Position numbers and translations under genes: made by a program
From: Christensenella sp. UBA4263
GTDB lineage: Bacteria > Bacillota > Clostridia > Christensenellales > Aristaeellaceae
Length of the DNA: 6,142 nucleotides
Direction of reading: 5' to 3'
Assembly (NCBI GenBank): GCA_002395225.1
Contig: DGWH01000050.1
Span: 1 to 6,142 of the forward strand
Notes under the pieces: generated by a model
The model's input: only the letters and a program-made list of their open reading frames with translations
Databases searched by the model: none
Told to the model about the DNA's origin: nothing
Shown here: one piece after another, positions 1-6,003 of the stretch
Layout of the letters: the number at the start of each line of letters is the position of its first letter
Position numbering within the stretch: position 1 is the stretch's first letter

Positions 1-434
1 GCGGTCACCTTGTTTTTGTACAGGGGCGCATCGCAGGTCGCACAGTAGCTGACTCCGCGTCCCAGCAGCTGCTCCTCACCCGGCAGCGGCTTGCCGGCCA
101 CGACACCGCTTCCGATAATCACGGTGGTGGACTCATAGATTTCCTTGCCGCCCTGCAGGGCAAAATAATCGCCCATCGCATAGATGCTGGCAATGCGGTC
201 CTCTGTAATGGCAATCTCCATGCTGTCAAGATGCGCCTTCAGCGCTTTTCCCAGGTCCTGACCGGAAATACCGGGGAATCCGGGATAATTGAAAATGGCA
301 TGTGCCTTTGTCATTTTGGAACTGAGATCCGCGCTGCCGATCAGCAGGACGGATTTATTGCGAATCTTGGAGGTGATGGCGGCAGAAACGCCGCCGGGGC
401 CGGTGCCAATAATGGCTATATCATATCTGGGCAT
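1..434 (-). CDS. Thioredoxin reductase-like FAD/NAD(P)-dependent oxidoreductase (partial, C-terminus outside window)
   Basis: This is a pyridine nucleotide-disulfide oxidoreductase of the low-molecular-weight thioredoxin reductase type, a cytosolic flavoenzyme that passes electrons from NAD(P)H through FAD to a CxxC pair and on to thioredoxin or a similar partner. The visible 144 residues start MPRYDIAIIGTGPGG, the dinucleotide-binding glycine motif at about residues 10-15. A thioredoxin-reductase-like stretch NYPGFPGISGQDL follows near residue 49. The redox pair is C131-A-T-C134-D, at almost the same place as in E. coli TrxB (136/139). The ATG at 434-432 is chosen because an AAGGAG ribosome binding site lies just upstream (443-448) and the glycine motif follows at the expected distance. 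The gene is read leftward, divergent from the EamA gene, behind a good promoter. About half of a typical 310-residue protein is missing, so a TrxB-like paralogue rather than the housekeeping enzyme remains possible. Confidence 0.9.
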   Translation of the reverse strand, partial: MPRYDIAIIGTGPGGVSAAITSKIRNKSVLLIGSADLSSKMTKAHAIFNYPGFPGISGQDLGKALKAHLDSMEIAITEDRIASIYAMGDYFALQGGKEIYESTTVIIGSGVVAGKPLPGEEQLLGRGVSYCATCDAPLYKNKVT

Positions 435-487
435 AACGTAAACTCCTTTTTAGCATGTTTCAGTTAATGACAACTAACCGCCTGATC

Positions 488-517
488 ATTTTAAACGAAC
501 AGGCAGATGACGGTCAA
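488..517 (-). promoter_or_regulatory. Putative sigma-A promoter of the thioredoxin reductase-like gene
   Basis: Read on the minus strand, TTGACC (517-512) and TAAAAT (493-488) are separated by 18 bases. Each matches the sigma-70/sigma-A consensus at five of six positions. Transcription would start near 481 and give a leader of about 47 bases before the ATG at 434. Position and orientation fit the leftward gene. No comparably good promoter was found for the rightward EamA gene in the same 125-base gap. Confidence 0.5.
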
Positions 518-559
518 GCATAAAATCATTTTTCAAAAACAGGTTAGAGGTGAAAAATA

Positions 560-973
560 ATGTGGTTCTGGTTAGCACTGGGTTCAGCCGTTTTTGCCGC
601 GCTGACCTCCATCCTGGCAAAAATCGGGATTGAGAGCGTCGGGTCCAATCTGGCTACCGCCATTCGGACAACCGTCGTTCTGGTCATGGCCTGGGGAATG
701 GTCTTCCTTACCCACCAGCAGGACGGAATCAAATCAATCAGTCAAAGAAGCTGGATTTTCCTGATTCTCTCCGGACTGGCAACAGGCGCCTCATGGCTTT
801 GCTATTATAAGGCGCTGCAGTCCGGCAGTGTCTCAAAAGTTGTTCCGATTGATAAAATGTCCGTGGTGTTTACCCTTGTCCTGGCCTTTGTTTTCCTGCA
901 TGAGGAAGTAACCCTGAAATCGGCCATTGGCTGCTTACTGATTGGCGCCGGCACCCTGCTGATGGTCCTGTAA
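560..973 (+). CDS. Single-domain EamA/DMT family membrane transporter
   Basis: This 137-residue integral membrane protein belongs to the drug/metabolite transporter (EamA) family. Five hydrophobic helices can be read, at about residues 2-22, 31-50, 64-83, 99-114 and 118-137. The last two enclose the typical EamA stretch YYKALQSGSVSKVVPIDKMS, then FVFLHEEV, then a GAGTLL-type final helix. Most DMT proteins carry two such domains in about 300 residues. Half-size versions of about 140 residues are a known subgroup and presumably work as dimers, so this is unlikely to be a truncation. The ATG at 560 follows GAGGTG (547-552) at seven bases. The gene stands alone, divergent from the thioredoxin reductase-like gene and followed by the independently promoted T-box operon. 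The substrate cannot be told from sequence. Confidence 0.85.
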   Translation: MWFWLALGSAVFAALTSILAKIGIESVGSNLATAIRTTVVLVMAWGMVFLTHQQDGIKSISQRSWIFLILSGLATGASWLCYYKALQSGSVSKVVPIDKMSVVFTLVLAFVFLHEEVTLKSAIGCLLIGAGTLLMVL

Positions 974-1039
974 CATGCCAGGCCTTTGGGCGGTCGGCGC
1001 TCTTCAGCAGATCGACAAAAAGAAATCTTCCCGTTTTGT

Positions 1040-1055
1040 AATTTTTGCAAAAATT
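1040..1055. promoter_or_regulatory. 16-bp perfect AT-rich palindrome just upstream of the T-box promoter
   Basis: The sequence AATTTTTGCAAAAATT reads the same on both strands. It ends five bases before the -35 box at 1061. It could be an operator for a dimeric regulator, or simply act as an AT-rich UP element that strengthens the promoter. Position alone supports a regulatory role, and no protein can be assigned. Confidence 0.35.
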
Positions 1056-1060
1056 CCCAC

Positions 1061-1090
1061 TTGACAAACAATTAGGTGCCGTGTTAAAGT
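1061..1090 (+). promoter_or_regulatory. Sigma-A promoter of the T-box/transporter operon
   Basis: A perfect -35 box TTGACA (1061-1066) is followed after 18 bases by TAAAGT (1085-1090), a four-of-six -10 box. An overlapping TTAAAG with a 17-base spacer is the alternative. Transcription would start near 1096-1098, directly before the first helix of the T-box leader, which is the expected place. Confidence 0.7.
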
Positions 1091-1096
1091 ATGCCC

Positions 1097-1367
1097 ATCA
1101 AACCGCTGAGGGAAGAGGAGTAGACGGATTGATCCTGTTTTAGAGAGCCGCCGGTGCTGGAAATGCGGTACAGGAGATCAGTTGAATGGGCTTCCTGAGG
1201 GCTCTGTCAACAGGCAACGCCTTATTAGACAGAGACGGGACGCAGACCCGTTATCCAGCTGCACCGTATGTCAGTACGGGATAAGCGGGCTTCGGCCAAT
1301 ATGAGTGGCACCACGGAAAGATTTTTCCGCCTCATGTTCTTTTGGGAACATGGGGCGTTTTTCTTTT
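1097..1367 (+). ncRNA. T-box riboswitch with Trp (TGG) specifier
   Basis: This is a transcription-controlling leader that senses uncharged tRNA. Stem I has the AGTAGA loop-E motif (1119-1124), the distal element AGAGAGCCG (1142-1150) with GGTGCTGGAAA and GCGG (1153-1168), and on its 3' side GAATGGG, giving the specifier triplet TGG at 1187-1189. CTCTGTC/GACAGAG (1202-1208 with 1228-1234) forms the next helix. CCCG-TTATCC with GGATAAGCGGG (1247-1288) forms another, capped by CCGTA/TACGG. The antiterminator consists of ATGAG (1301-1305), the T-box bulge TGGCACC (1306-1312) and the hairpin CGGAAA-GATT-TTTCCG (1314-1329), closed by CTCAT (1331-1335). The bulge UGGC pairs with a tRNA 3' end GCCA, so discriminator G, as in bacterial tRNA-Trp. 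Codon and discriminator therefore agree. Uncharged tRNA-Trp should stabilise the antiterminator and switch on the transporter. The exact 5' end is inferred from the promoter. Confidence 0.95.
1328..1367 (+). terminator. Intrinsic terminator of the T-box (regulated)
   Basis: A 12-bp stem CGCCTCATGTTC (1328-1339) / GAACATGGGGCG (1346-1357) with one G-U pair and a six-base loop is followed by TTTTTCTTTT (1358-1367). Its 5' arm contains the CTCAT that closes the antiterminator, so the two structures are mutually exclusive. This is the expected OFF state when tRNA-Trp is charged. Confidence 0.93.
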
Positions 1368-1431
1368 CCCCACCCCAGGACGCTTACCCGTATACTTCCC
1401 CCATTTTTATTTATTTACAGGAGGTATACCC

Positions 1432-2394
1432 ATGAAACGCACGATCACTGTATTGCTCACGCTCGCTCTCGTTCTCCTCGCCGTTTTCGCATCGGCAGAA
1501 TCCTTTACCGTCGGCATCGGCCAGTTCGCCGAACATGGTTCCCTTGATAACTGCCGCATCGGCTTCATCGAGGGGCTCGCCTCTGAGGGAATCGTCGAGG
1601 GTCAGAACCTGACCGTCCTGTATGAAAACGCACAGGCGGATATGGGGATTACCCAGCAGATCGCCGCACAGTTTGCCGCAAAGCCCGTGGATCTCATGGT
1701 CGGCATTGCCACGCCCATGGCGCAGGCCTGCTTCAATGCGGCAGACGGCAAGATCCCCGTCATCTTCAACGCCGTTTCGGATCCCATTGCCAGCGGCTTT
1801 GTCAGCGCTGACGGCAAAAATGCCGGAAACGTCACCGGTGTCTCGGATGCCCTGCCGGTAGCCGCGCAGCTGGCCACCATCCGCGCCATGATGCCGGATG
1901 CCAGGAACATCGGCATTCTTTACACCACCTCTGAAACCAATTCCGTTTCCACCATTGAAACATACAAGTCCCTCGCCGGCGACTATGGATTCACCATCGT
2001 TGAGATGGGCATCTCCACCTCTGCCGACATCCCCTTGGCACTGGATGCGCTTCTGCCCAAGGTAGACTGCCTCTCCAACCTCACCGACAACACCGTGGTC
2101 CAGGGCCTCGCTCTCGTCCTTGACAAGGCCACTGCCGCCGGCAAGCCGGTTTTCGGTTCCGAGGTTGAGCAGGTCAAGAACGGCTGCATCGCCGCGGAAG
2201 GCCTTGACTATGTCCAGCTTGGCAAGCAGTGCGGCATCATGGCCGCAAAGGTTCTCAAGGGCGAAGCCACGGCGGAGGCCATCCCCTACGAGATCATTAC
2301 CGAGCCCAGCCTGTACGTCAACAACGCGGTTCTTGAAAGCTTCGGCATCAAGCTGAGCGATGAGCTTGCCGCACGGGCCAGCGCAGTCGAGTAA
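1432..2394 (+). CDS. trpX: ABC transporter substrate-binding protein, predicted tryptophan importer TrpX
   Basis: This 320-residue extracytoplasmic binding protein of the ABC_sub_bind family (PF04392 type) captures the ligand for the permease and ATPase encoded next. A signal peptide covers about residues 1-23 (KR, then a long Leu/Val core, ending AVFASA before ES). The mature part has family hallmarks: PVIFNAVSDPIASG near residues 109-121, GNVTGVSD at 132-139, and a NIGILYTT strand after a PDAR turn. The ATG at 1432 is preferred over an in-frame ATG at 1342. AGGAGGT (1419-1425) lies six bases before it, it yields a clean signal peptide, and the earlier ATG lies inside the terminator hairpin. 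The tryptophan specificity is inferred from the T-box specifier and operon layout, not from the protein itself. Oddly, no lipobox cysteine is present at the signal cleavage site. An aromatic amino-acid analogue or Trp precursor is the main alternative ligand. Confidence 0.88.
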   Translation: MKRTITVLLTLALVLLAVFASAESFTVGIGQFAEHGSLDNCRIGFIEGLASEGIVEGQNLTVLYENAQADMGITQQIAAQFAAKPVDLMVGIATPMAQACFNAADGKIPVIFNAVSDPIASGFVSADGKNAGNVTGVSDALPVAAQLATIRAMMPDARNIGILYTTSETNSVSTIETYKSLAGDYGFTIVEMGISTSADIPLALDALLPKVDCLSNLTDNTVVQGLALVLDKATAAGKPVFGSEVEQVKNGCIAAEGLDYVQLGKQCGIMAAKVLKGEATAEAIPYEIITEPSLYVNNAVLESFGIKLSDELAARASAVE

Positions 2395-2418
2395 TGGCCA
2401 CATCTCCATTGGCTTTTC

Positions 2419-2443
2419 AACAGGGGCTGCATGCCCCTGTTTT
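2419..2443 (+). terminator. Intercistronic hairpin between trpX and trpY, possible partial terminator
   Basis: AACAGGGGC (2419-2427) and GCCCCTGTT (2433-2441) form a perfect 9-bp stem around the loop TGCAT, with a short T run (2440-2443) at its 3' foot. It sits in the 85-base gap between binding protein and permease. Such hairpins often protect the upstream message or stop part of transcription, giving more binding protein than membrane subunits. The T run is too short for a strong terminator. Confidence 0.5.
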
Positions 2444-2479
2444 ACGCGTTCAGATCATTTTTCTGGGAGGAACAGTTCC

Positions 2480-3358
2480 ATGGCTCAGGTAATCGGTGTG
2501 CTTGAACAGGGTTTCATCTACGCCATTCTGGCTCTCGGTGTCTACATCACCTTTCGTATTCTGGATTTCCCGGACATGTCCGTGGATGCCACCTTTCCCC
2601 TTGGCGCCGCTGTCACAGCGGTCATGATTTCCAACGGTTTTCACCCGTGGCTGGCCCTTCCGGCCTCCCTGCTGTGCGGCGCGGCGGCCGGCGCCATTAC
2701 CGGCCTCATTCACGTCCGGCTTCATGTGCGCGACCTGCTCTCTGGCATCATCGTCATGACAGGTCTGTATTCCATTAACCTGCACATCGCCGGCAGGGCC
2801 AATGTTCCTCTTTTCACTTTTGACACCATGTTCAAAAACAGCTTTGTTTCCGGCCTCTCGCCGCAGATTCAGGCCTATTTCCCCGTCATTCTCCTGTTCC
2901 TTCTGGCAGTCCTTTGCAAGATTGTCATGGATCTGTACCTGTCCACCCGTTCCGGTTTTCTGCTCAAGGCCACCGGCGACAACCCGACACTGGTCGCCTC
3001 GCTGGCCGAGGACAGCGGAAAAGTCAAAATTCTCGGACTGTCCATTGCCAATGCGCTGGTTGCCCTTTCCGGGAGCATCATGTGCCAGTACCAGCGGTAT
3101 TTTGACATCTCCATGGGAACAGGCACCCTGGTTCTGGCCGTTGCCTCCGTTATCCTGGGCATGCAGCTCCTACGCGGTCTGCGCCGCCTGCGCGCCACGA
3201 CAGCGGTCATCATCGGCTCCGTGCTCTATAAAGCCTGTGTGGCCCTCGCCCTCTCTCTGGGTCTTTCTCCCTTTGATCTCAAGCTCATTACGGCCGCGCT
3301 GCTCCTTATCATTATCGTTATCGGCGGAAAGAACAGGAAGGTGAAAACACATGCTTGA
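2480..3358 (+). CDS. trpY: ABC transporter permease, predicted tryptophan importer TrpY
   Basis: This 292-residue inner membrane permease belongs to the branched-chain amino-acid/ribose type family (BPD_transp_2, PF02653). It contains roughly eight hydrophobic segments. The cytoplasmic loop reading LKATGDNPTLVASLAEDSGKVKILGLSIANALVALSG corresponds to the region that couples to the ATPase in this family; the quoted stretch lies near residues 165-200. The C-terminal tail is basic (GGKNRKVKTHA), as expected for a cytoplasmic end. The start at 2480 follows GGGAGG (2465-2470) at nine bases. A longer in-frame reading from 2360 would overlap the end of trpX and lacks such a site. The stop overlaps the ATPase start by eight bases (ATGCTTGA), indicating translational coupling. 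Only one permease is encoded, so the channel is probably a homodimer. Tryptophan specificity is inferred from the upstream T-box. Confidence 0.88.
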   Translation: MAQVIGVLEQGFIYAILALGVYITFRILDFPDMSVDATFPLGAAVTAVMISNGFHPWLALPASLLCGAAAGAITGLIHVRLHVRDLLSGIIVMTGLYSINLHIAGRANVPLFTFDTMFKNSFVSGLSPQIQAYFPVILLFLLAVLCKIVMDLYLSTRSGFLLKATGDNPTLVASLAEDSGKVKILGLSIANALVALSGSIMCQYQRYFDISMGTGTLVLAVASVILGMQLLRGLRRLRATTAVIIGSVLYKACVALALSLGLSPFDLKLITAALLLIIIVIGGKNRKVKTHA

Positions 3359-4124
3359 ACTCAGCAGCATTGTCAAGATTTATCAGGGCGGAACAGTCAA
3401 TGAGACCTGCCTGTTCGATGATTTTTCCCTCACCGTTCCTGACCATCAGTTTGTGTGTGTCGTCGGATCCAACGGGTCCGGGAAAACTTCTCTCCTCAAT
3501 ATCATCTGTGGCTCCATTCCGGTCGACGGCGGTTTCGTTAAGATCGGCGGAAAAAATGTCACCCGTCTGCCGGAATACAAACGCCACCGGATCATCGGCC
3601 GGGTTTATCAGGACCCCGCCAAGGGAACCTGCCCGTCCATGACGATTCTAGAGAATATGTCCATGGCCGACAATAAGGGAAAGCCCTTCGACCTTCACCC
3701 CTGTGTCAACCGGAAAAAGAGTGACCAGTATCGTGCCATGCTGGCAGAGCTCGGTCTGGGGCTCGAGGATAAAATGGGCATCAAGGTCGGAAACCTTTCC
3801 GGCGGACAGCGCCAGGCACTGGCCATGGTCATGACCACCATGACCCCCATCGAGTTCCTGATTCTGGATGAACACACCGCCGCCCTGGATCCCAAAACCG
3901 CCGAAATCATCATGCAGCTCACCGGACGCATCGTCCGGGAAAAGAAGCTGACGACCATCATGGTCACGCATAACCTGCGTTATGCCGTCGAGTACGGTGA
4001 CCGTCTCATCATGATGCACCAGGGACACTGTGAAATGGATCTGGTAGGAGAGTCACGTCAGAACCTTCGCGTCGAGGAACTTCTGACAAAATTCAATGAG
4101 ATTTCCATTGAATGCGGGAACTGA
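3351..4124 (+). CDS. trpZ: ABC transporter ATP-binding protein, predicted tryptophan importer TrpZ
   Basis: This 257-residue cytoplasmic ATPase powers the importer. All nucleotide-binding motifs are intact: Walker A GSNGSGKT at 39-46, Q-loop Q87 (VYQDP), signature LSGGQRQ at 149-155, Walker B FLILDE at 169-174, D-loop ALD at 178-180, and switch histidine H207 in VTHN. The Q-loop region includes PAKGTCPSMTILENM, similar to ATPases paired with PF04392-type binding proteins. The ATG at 3351 overlaps the permease stop by eight bases and follows AGGAAGGTG (3335-3343). The gene is the last of the operon; a strong hairpin follows 42 bases after the stop. Nothing suggests loss of function. Specificity is set by the partner proteins, so the name rests on the operon and its tRNA-Trp T-box. 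Confidence 0.9.
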   Translation: MLELSSIVKIYQGGTVNETCLFDDFSLTVPDHQFVCVVGSNGSGKTSLLNIICGSIPVDGGFVKIGGKNVTRLPEYKRHRIIGRVYQDPAKGTCPSMTILENMSMADNKGKPFDLHPCVNRKKSDQYRAMLAELGLGLEDKMGIKVGNLSGGQRQALAMVMTTMTPIEFLILDEHTAALDPKTAEIIMQLTGRIVREKKLTTIMVTHNLRYAVEYGDRLIMMHQGHCEMDLVGESRQNLRVEELLTKFNEISIECGN

Positions 4125-4166
4125 CGCACCCCGGATCATAATAACATCGGCAGCCATGCTGCAAAC

Positions 4167-4196
4167 GAGAAAGCGACGCGAAGGCGTCGCTTTCTC
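4167..4196 (+). terminator. Operon-end hairpin, probable intrinsic terminator (symmetrical)
   Basis: GAGAAAGCGACGC (4167-4179) and GCGTCGCTTTCTC (4184-4196) form a perfect 13-bp stem around the tetraloop GAAG. The upper part is GC-rich, while the foot pairs an A-rich arm with a T-rich arm (CTTTCTC), a common layout for rho-independent and bidirectional terminators. It lies between trpZ and the hydrolase gene and should separate the two units. The T tract is short and interrupted by C, so efficiency is uncertain. Confidence 0.7.
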
Positions 4197-4200
4197 AGGG

Positions 4201-4228
4201 TTGACCGCCGGAAAAGCCGCGGTAACAA
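4201..4228 (+). promoter_or_regulatory. Weak candidate promoter for the secreted hydrolase
   Basis: TTGACC (4201-4206) directly after the terminator is followed at 16 bases by TAACAA (4223-4228), only a three-of-six match to a -10 box. It is in the right place for a separately transcribed gene whose start codon is at 4250. The -10 box is poor, and the implied leader is very short. Confidence 0.25.
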
Positions 4229-4249
4229 AAGAAACGAAAGGAGCCTTTC

Positions 4250-5569
4250 ATGACCAGACATCTTCCCCTTCTGAAAAGAATCCTGCCCCTGCTGCTTGTT
4301 TCACTGCTCGGTTGCCTGCTCTTGACTGCAAATGCCGAGGCCAGCCTGCCCGTTTTGCGCCTTGAGGCAGAAGTTCCGCTTGAAACCGCTTCCCTCCCGC
4401 AGGAACGAGCGAGGGTATGGGAGGAATACTGCGAGAGCGTTCTCTCAGACCCGCTCACGCAGCAGGAAATCAAGGCGCAGGCGCTGTCCCTCGGAGAAGT
4501 CATCATGCACTATTCGGTCTCCGTCATCGGGGAAAAGCCGCAGAGCGGTTATCCCCTGTACATCGCCATGCACGGCGGCGGCAGCTCGGATACGCCGGAT
4601 TCCAACAATGCCCAGTGGGATATAATGAAATCCTATTACCGTGATTCGCTTGACTGCGGCGTCTACGTCGCTGTCCGGGGTGTCCGTGATACCTGGGATA
4701 CGCATTTCAATCCGGAATCCTATCCGCTCTATGACCGTCTTATCCGCAACATGATCCTCACCATGGAAGTCGATCCCAATCGGGTCTACCTGCTGGGCTT
4801 TTCCGCCGGCGGGGACGGTGTATATGCCATTGCGCCCCGCATGGCCGACCGCTTTGCCGCCGTGAACATGAGCGCCGGCCATCCGAACGGCATCAGTCTG
4901 CTGAACCTGTACAACCTTCCCATCCAGCTTCAGGTGGGGGAATTCGATGAGGACTATGATCGAAACACCGTTACGGCCGATTACGGGATGAAACTGGATG
5001 CGCTCCAGGCAGAATATGGCGGGTACCTGCACCGTACCCTGATCCACGTTGACCGCGAACATAACTTTGAGGACTGGGACAGAGAACCCGTTCCCGTCAT
5101 GCGCGACCCTGCACAGTGGCGCCTGAGCGGCGACCGCTCCACCATTGAGGTGGACAGTTTCCCGCCTGACTATATGGACGACTTTGTCCGTGACCCGCTC
5201 CCATCCCGCGTCATCTGGGATCTTGGCACACGGGCCAGTACGCGCCGTACGGAGAGTTTCTACTATCTGCGCGCCCCCTATTCAACCGATGCCGGCCTTC
5301 TGACCGCTGCCCTTGACCGTGCCGGGAACGCCATCCGGATTGAATGTCAGGACCTGAACGGCCCGTTCAGTCTGCTGCTCAGTGAGGACATGGTCGACTT
5401 TTCCCGGCCGGTAAATGTCACCGTAAACGGCGAGGTCAGTCAGGTTTCCATCACCCCGGACCGCCGCGTTCTGGTGGAAACAACCTATGACCGCGGAGAT
5501 CCGTTCTATCAGTTTGAGGCAGAGATTCCGTTCGGTGCAGACGGTCACATTGCCGTATCCGGAAACTGA
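4250..5569 (+). CDS. Secreted alpha/beta-hydrolase (esterase/PHB-depolymerase-like) with C-terminal accessory domain
   Basis: This 439-residue exported serine hydrolase probably cleaves an ester bond in an extracellular substrate. A signal peptide spans about residues 1-30 (RHLPLLKR, then a Leu-rich core ending TANAEA). The catalytic domain shows the oxyanion motif HGGG at 108-111, the nucleophile elbow GFSAGG with S185, a plausible acid in GEFDED (D233 or D235), and a histidine in the REHNFEDW segment (H271). That order fits feruloyl-esterase/PHB-depolymerase-like hydrolases. Residues from about 290 onward form a separate C-terminal region (PSRVIWDLGTRASTRRTESF, then LLLSEDMVDFSRPVNVTVNG) that looks beta-rich and may bind substrate or cell surface. 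The ATG at 4250 follows AAGGAG (4238-4243) at six bases. A LLGC tetrapeptide in the signal is not a convincing lipobox because the hydrophobic core continues past it. The substrate is not identifiable. Placement before the LysM genes may be chance or may point to a shared surface role. Confidence 0.85.
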   Translation: MTRHLPLLKRILPLLLVSLLGCLLLTANAEASLPVLRLEAEVPLETASLPQERARVWEEYCESVLSDPLTQQEIKAQALSLGEVIMHYSVSVIGEKPQSGYPLYIAMHGGGSSDTPDSNNAQWDIMKSYYRDSLDCGVYVAVRGVRDTWDTHFNPESYPLYDRLIRNMILTMEVDPNRVYLLGFSAGGDGVYAIAPRMADRFAAVNMSAGHPNGISLLNLYNLPIQLQVGEFDEDYDRNTVTADYGMKLDALQAEYGGYLHRTLIHVDREHNFEDWDREPVPVMRDPAQWRLSGDRSTIEVDSFPPDYMDDFVRDPLPSRVIWDLGTRASTRRTESFYYLRAPYSTDAGLLTAALDRAGNAIRIECQDLNGPFSLLLSEDMVDFSRPVNVTVNGEVSQVSITPDRRVLVETTYDRGDPFYQFEAEIPFGADGHIAVSGN

Positions 5570-5601
5570 CCACCCGGCATTTCCGTTCGTATAAACAGGT
5601 A
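5566..5601 (+). promoter_or_regulatory. Candidate promoter/regulatory block of the first leader-LysM gene (copy A)
   Basis: TATAAA (5590-5595) lies within the block TTCGTATAAACAGGTATA, which recurs almost unchanged upstream of the second LysM-type gene. An upstream CTGACC (5566-5571) matches TTGACA at four of six positions with an 18-base spacer, and overlaps the hydrolase stop codon. The distance from TATAAA to the start codon is 73 bases, against 75 in the second copy. Conservation between the copies supports a functional element; its identity as a promoter is inference. Confidence 0.45.
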
Positions 5602-5689
5602 TAGGCAGCAAACGATCCGCATTCAGCCGGAGGACAACGATACAGACGACAGGAGGAATCCCATGAACGAGGAACTCAAAAACGTACAG
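5581..5689 (+). repeat. Direct duplication, copy A (upstream region plus leader start)
   Basis: This segment is related to 5982-6093. It includes the TTCGTATAAACAGGT block, a diverged CAAAC-ATCC-CAT stretch, the AGGAGG site, and the first 27 coding bases (5663-5689), which are identical in both copies. The middle part between the block and the ribosome binding site is diverged. The arrangement looks like an old gene duplication whose control and leader sequences have been kept. Confidence 0.75.
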
Positions 5690-5896
5690 AAAATTGATGA
5701 TACTGCCATTGACGGGGCCGCAGGCGGTGCCGGACAGGCCAAATGGATCCAGTACACCATTAAACGCGGCGACACCCTGACCAAGATTGCCAGCCTTTTC
5801 GGTGTTCCCATTTCCCAGCTCTGCCTGTGGAACAACATTACCGATCCGGATAACATCGCCGTCGGTCATCGTCTCTCCATCTACGTCAATCGCTAA
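5663..5896 (+). CDS. Small exported LysM protein with double-glycine (bacteriocin-type) leader
   Basis: This 77-residue protein has two parts. Residues 1-22 (MNEELKNVQKIDDTAIDGAAGG) resemble double-glycine leaders, which are removed after GG by C39 peptidase domains of dedicated ABC exporters. Residues 28-76 form a single LysM domain, seen in YTIKRGDTLTKIASLFGV, then QLCLWNNITDPDNIAVGHRLSIYV, ending with the domain. LysM domains bind the N-acetylglucosamine backbone of peptidoglycan or chitin. The mature product would be about 55 residues, nearly all LysM, with no catalytic domain and no classical signal peptide. The ATG follows AGGAGG (5651-5656) at six bases. The gene lies 93 bases after the hydrolase, and a second gene with the same leader follows. 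Leader-directed export is inferred; no exporter is visible here. A cytoplasmic LysM protein with a chance GG motif is less likely, given the second copy. Confidence 0.85.
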   Translation: MNEELKNVQKIDDTAIDGAAGGAGQAKWIQYTIKRGDTLTKIASLFGVPISQLCLWNNITDPDNIAVGHRLSIYVNR

Positions 5897-5968
5897 ACGG
5901 GCAGCGCCGCTTTTCCGGGCTGAGCACCGAAAAACGGAGACGCCTCAGACAGAAATTTTCAGATTTTC

Positions 5969-6003
5969 CTGCCAGCACCTTTTCCGGTTCGTATAAACAG
6001 GTG
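5969..6003 (+). promoter_or_regulatory. Candidate promoter/regulatory block of the second leader gene (copy B)
   Basis: CTGCCA (5969-5974) and TATAAA (5992-5997) are spaced 17 bases apart, a four-of-six and a five-of-six match to the sigma-A boxes. The TATAAA lies in the same conserved block as in copy A and 75 bases before the start codon. The surrounding intergenic region (about 5950-6060) is visibly more AT-rich than the genes. Confidence 0.5.

Noticed and set aside
231..467. A 78-residue frame on the plus strand at the left end
   Set aside because: It is antisense to the thioredoxin reductase-like gene, whose cofactor and redox motifs are clear.
521..526. TAAAAT as a -10 box for the EamA gene
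   Set aside because: No acceptable -35 box is found 16-18 bases upstream, so no promoter is called.
974..1039. Terminator for the EamA gene
   Set aside because: Only weak A-T pairing (ACAAAA with TTTTGT around a 13-base loop) is seen, which is not convincing.
1342..1431. A longer trpX reading from an upstream in-frame ATG
   Set aside because: That ATG lies in the loop/arm of the T-box terminator and has no ribosome site. The ATG at 1432 has a strong AGGAGGT and gives a normal signal peptide.
1411..2409. A 332-residue open frame on the minus strand opposite trpX
   Set aside because: It lies antisense to a well-supported binding protein, has no ribosome binding site or recognisable domain, and mirrors the codon bias of the real gene.
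2360..2479. A longer trpY reading starting inside trpX
   Set aside because: The extra N-terminus spans the intercistronic hairpin, overlaps the trpX stop, and has no family similarity. The ATG at 2480 has a GGGAGG site.
4301..4320. Possible lipobox (LLGC) in the hydrolase signal peptide
   Set aside because: The hydrophobic core runs on past the cysteine (LLLTANAEA), and a better signal peptidase I site lies after ANA.
5920..5947. Possible hairpin CTGAG...CTCAG with inner CCG-AAAAA-CGG after the first LysM gene
   Set aside because: The arms are short with an uneven internal loop, and no T run follows, so I do not call it a terminator.
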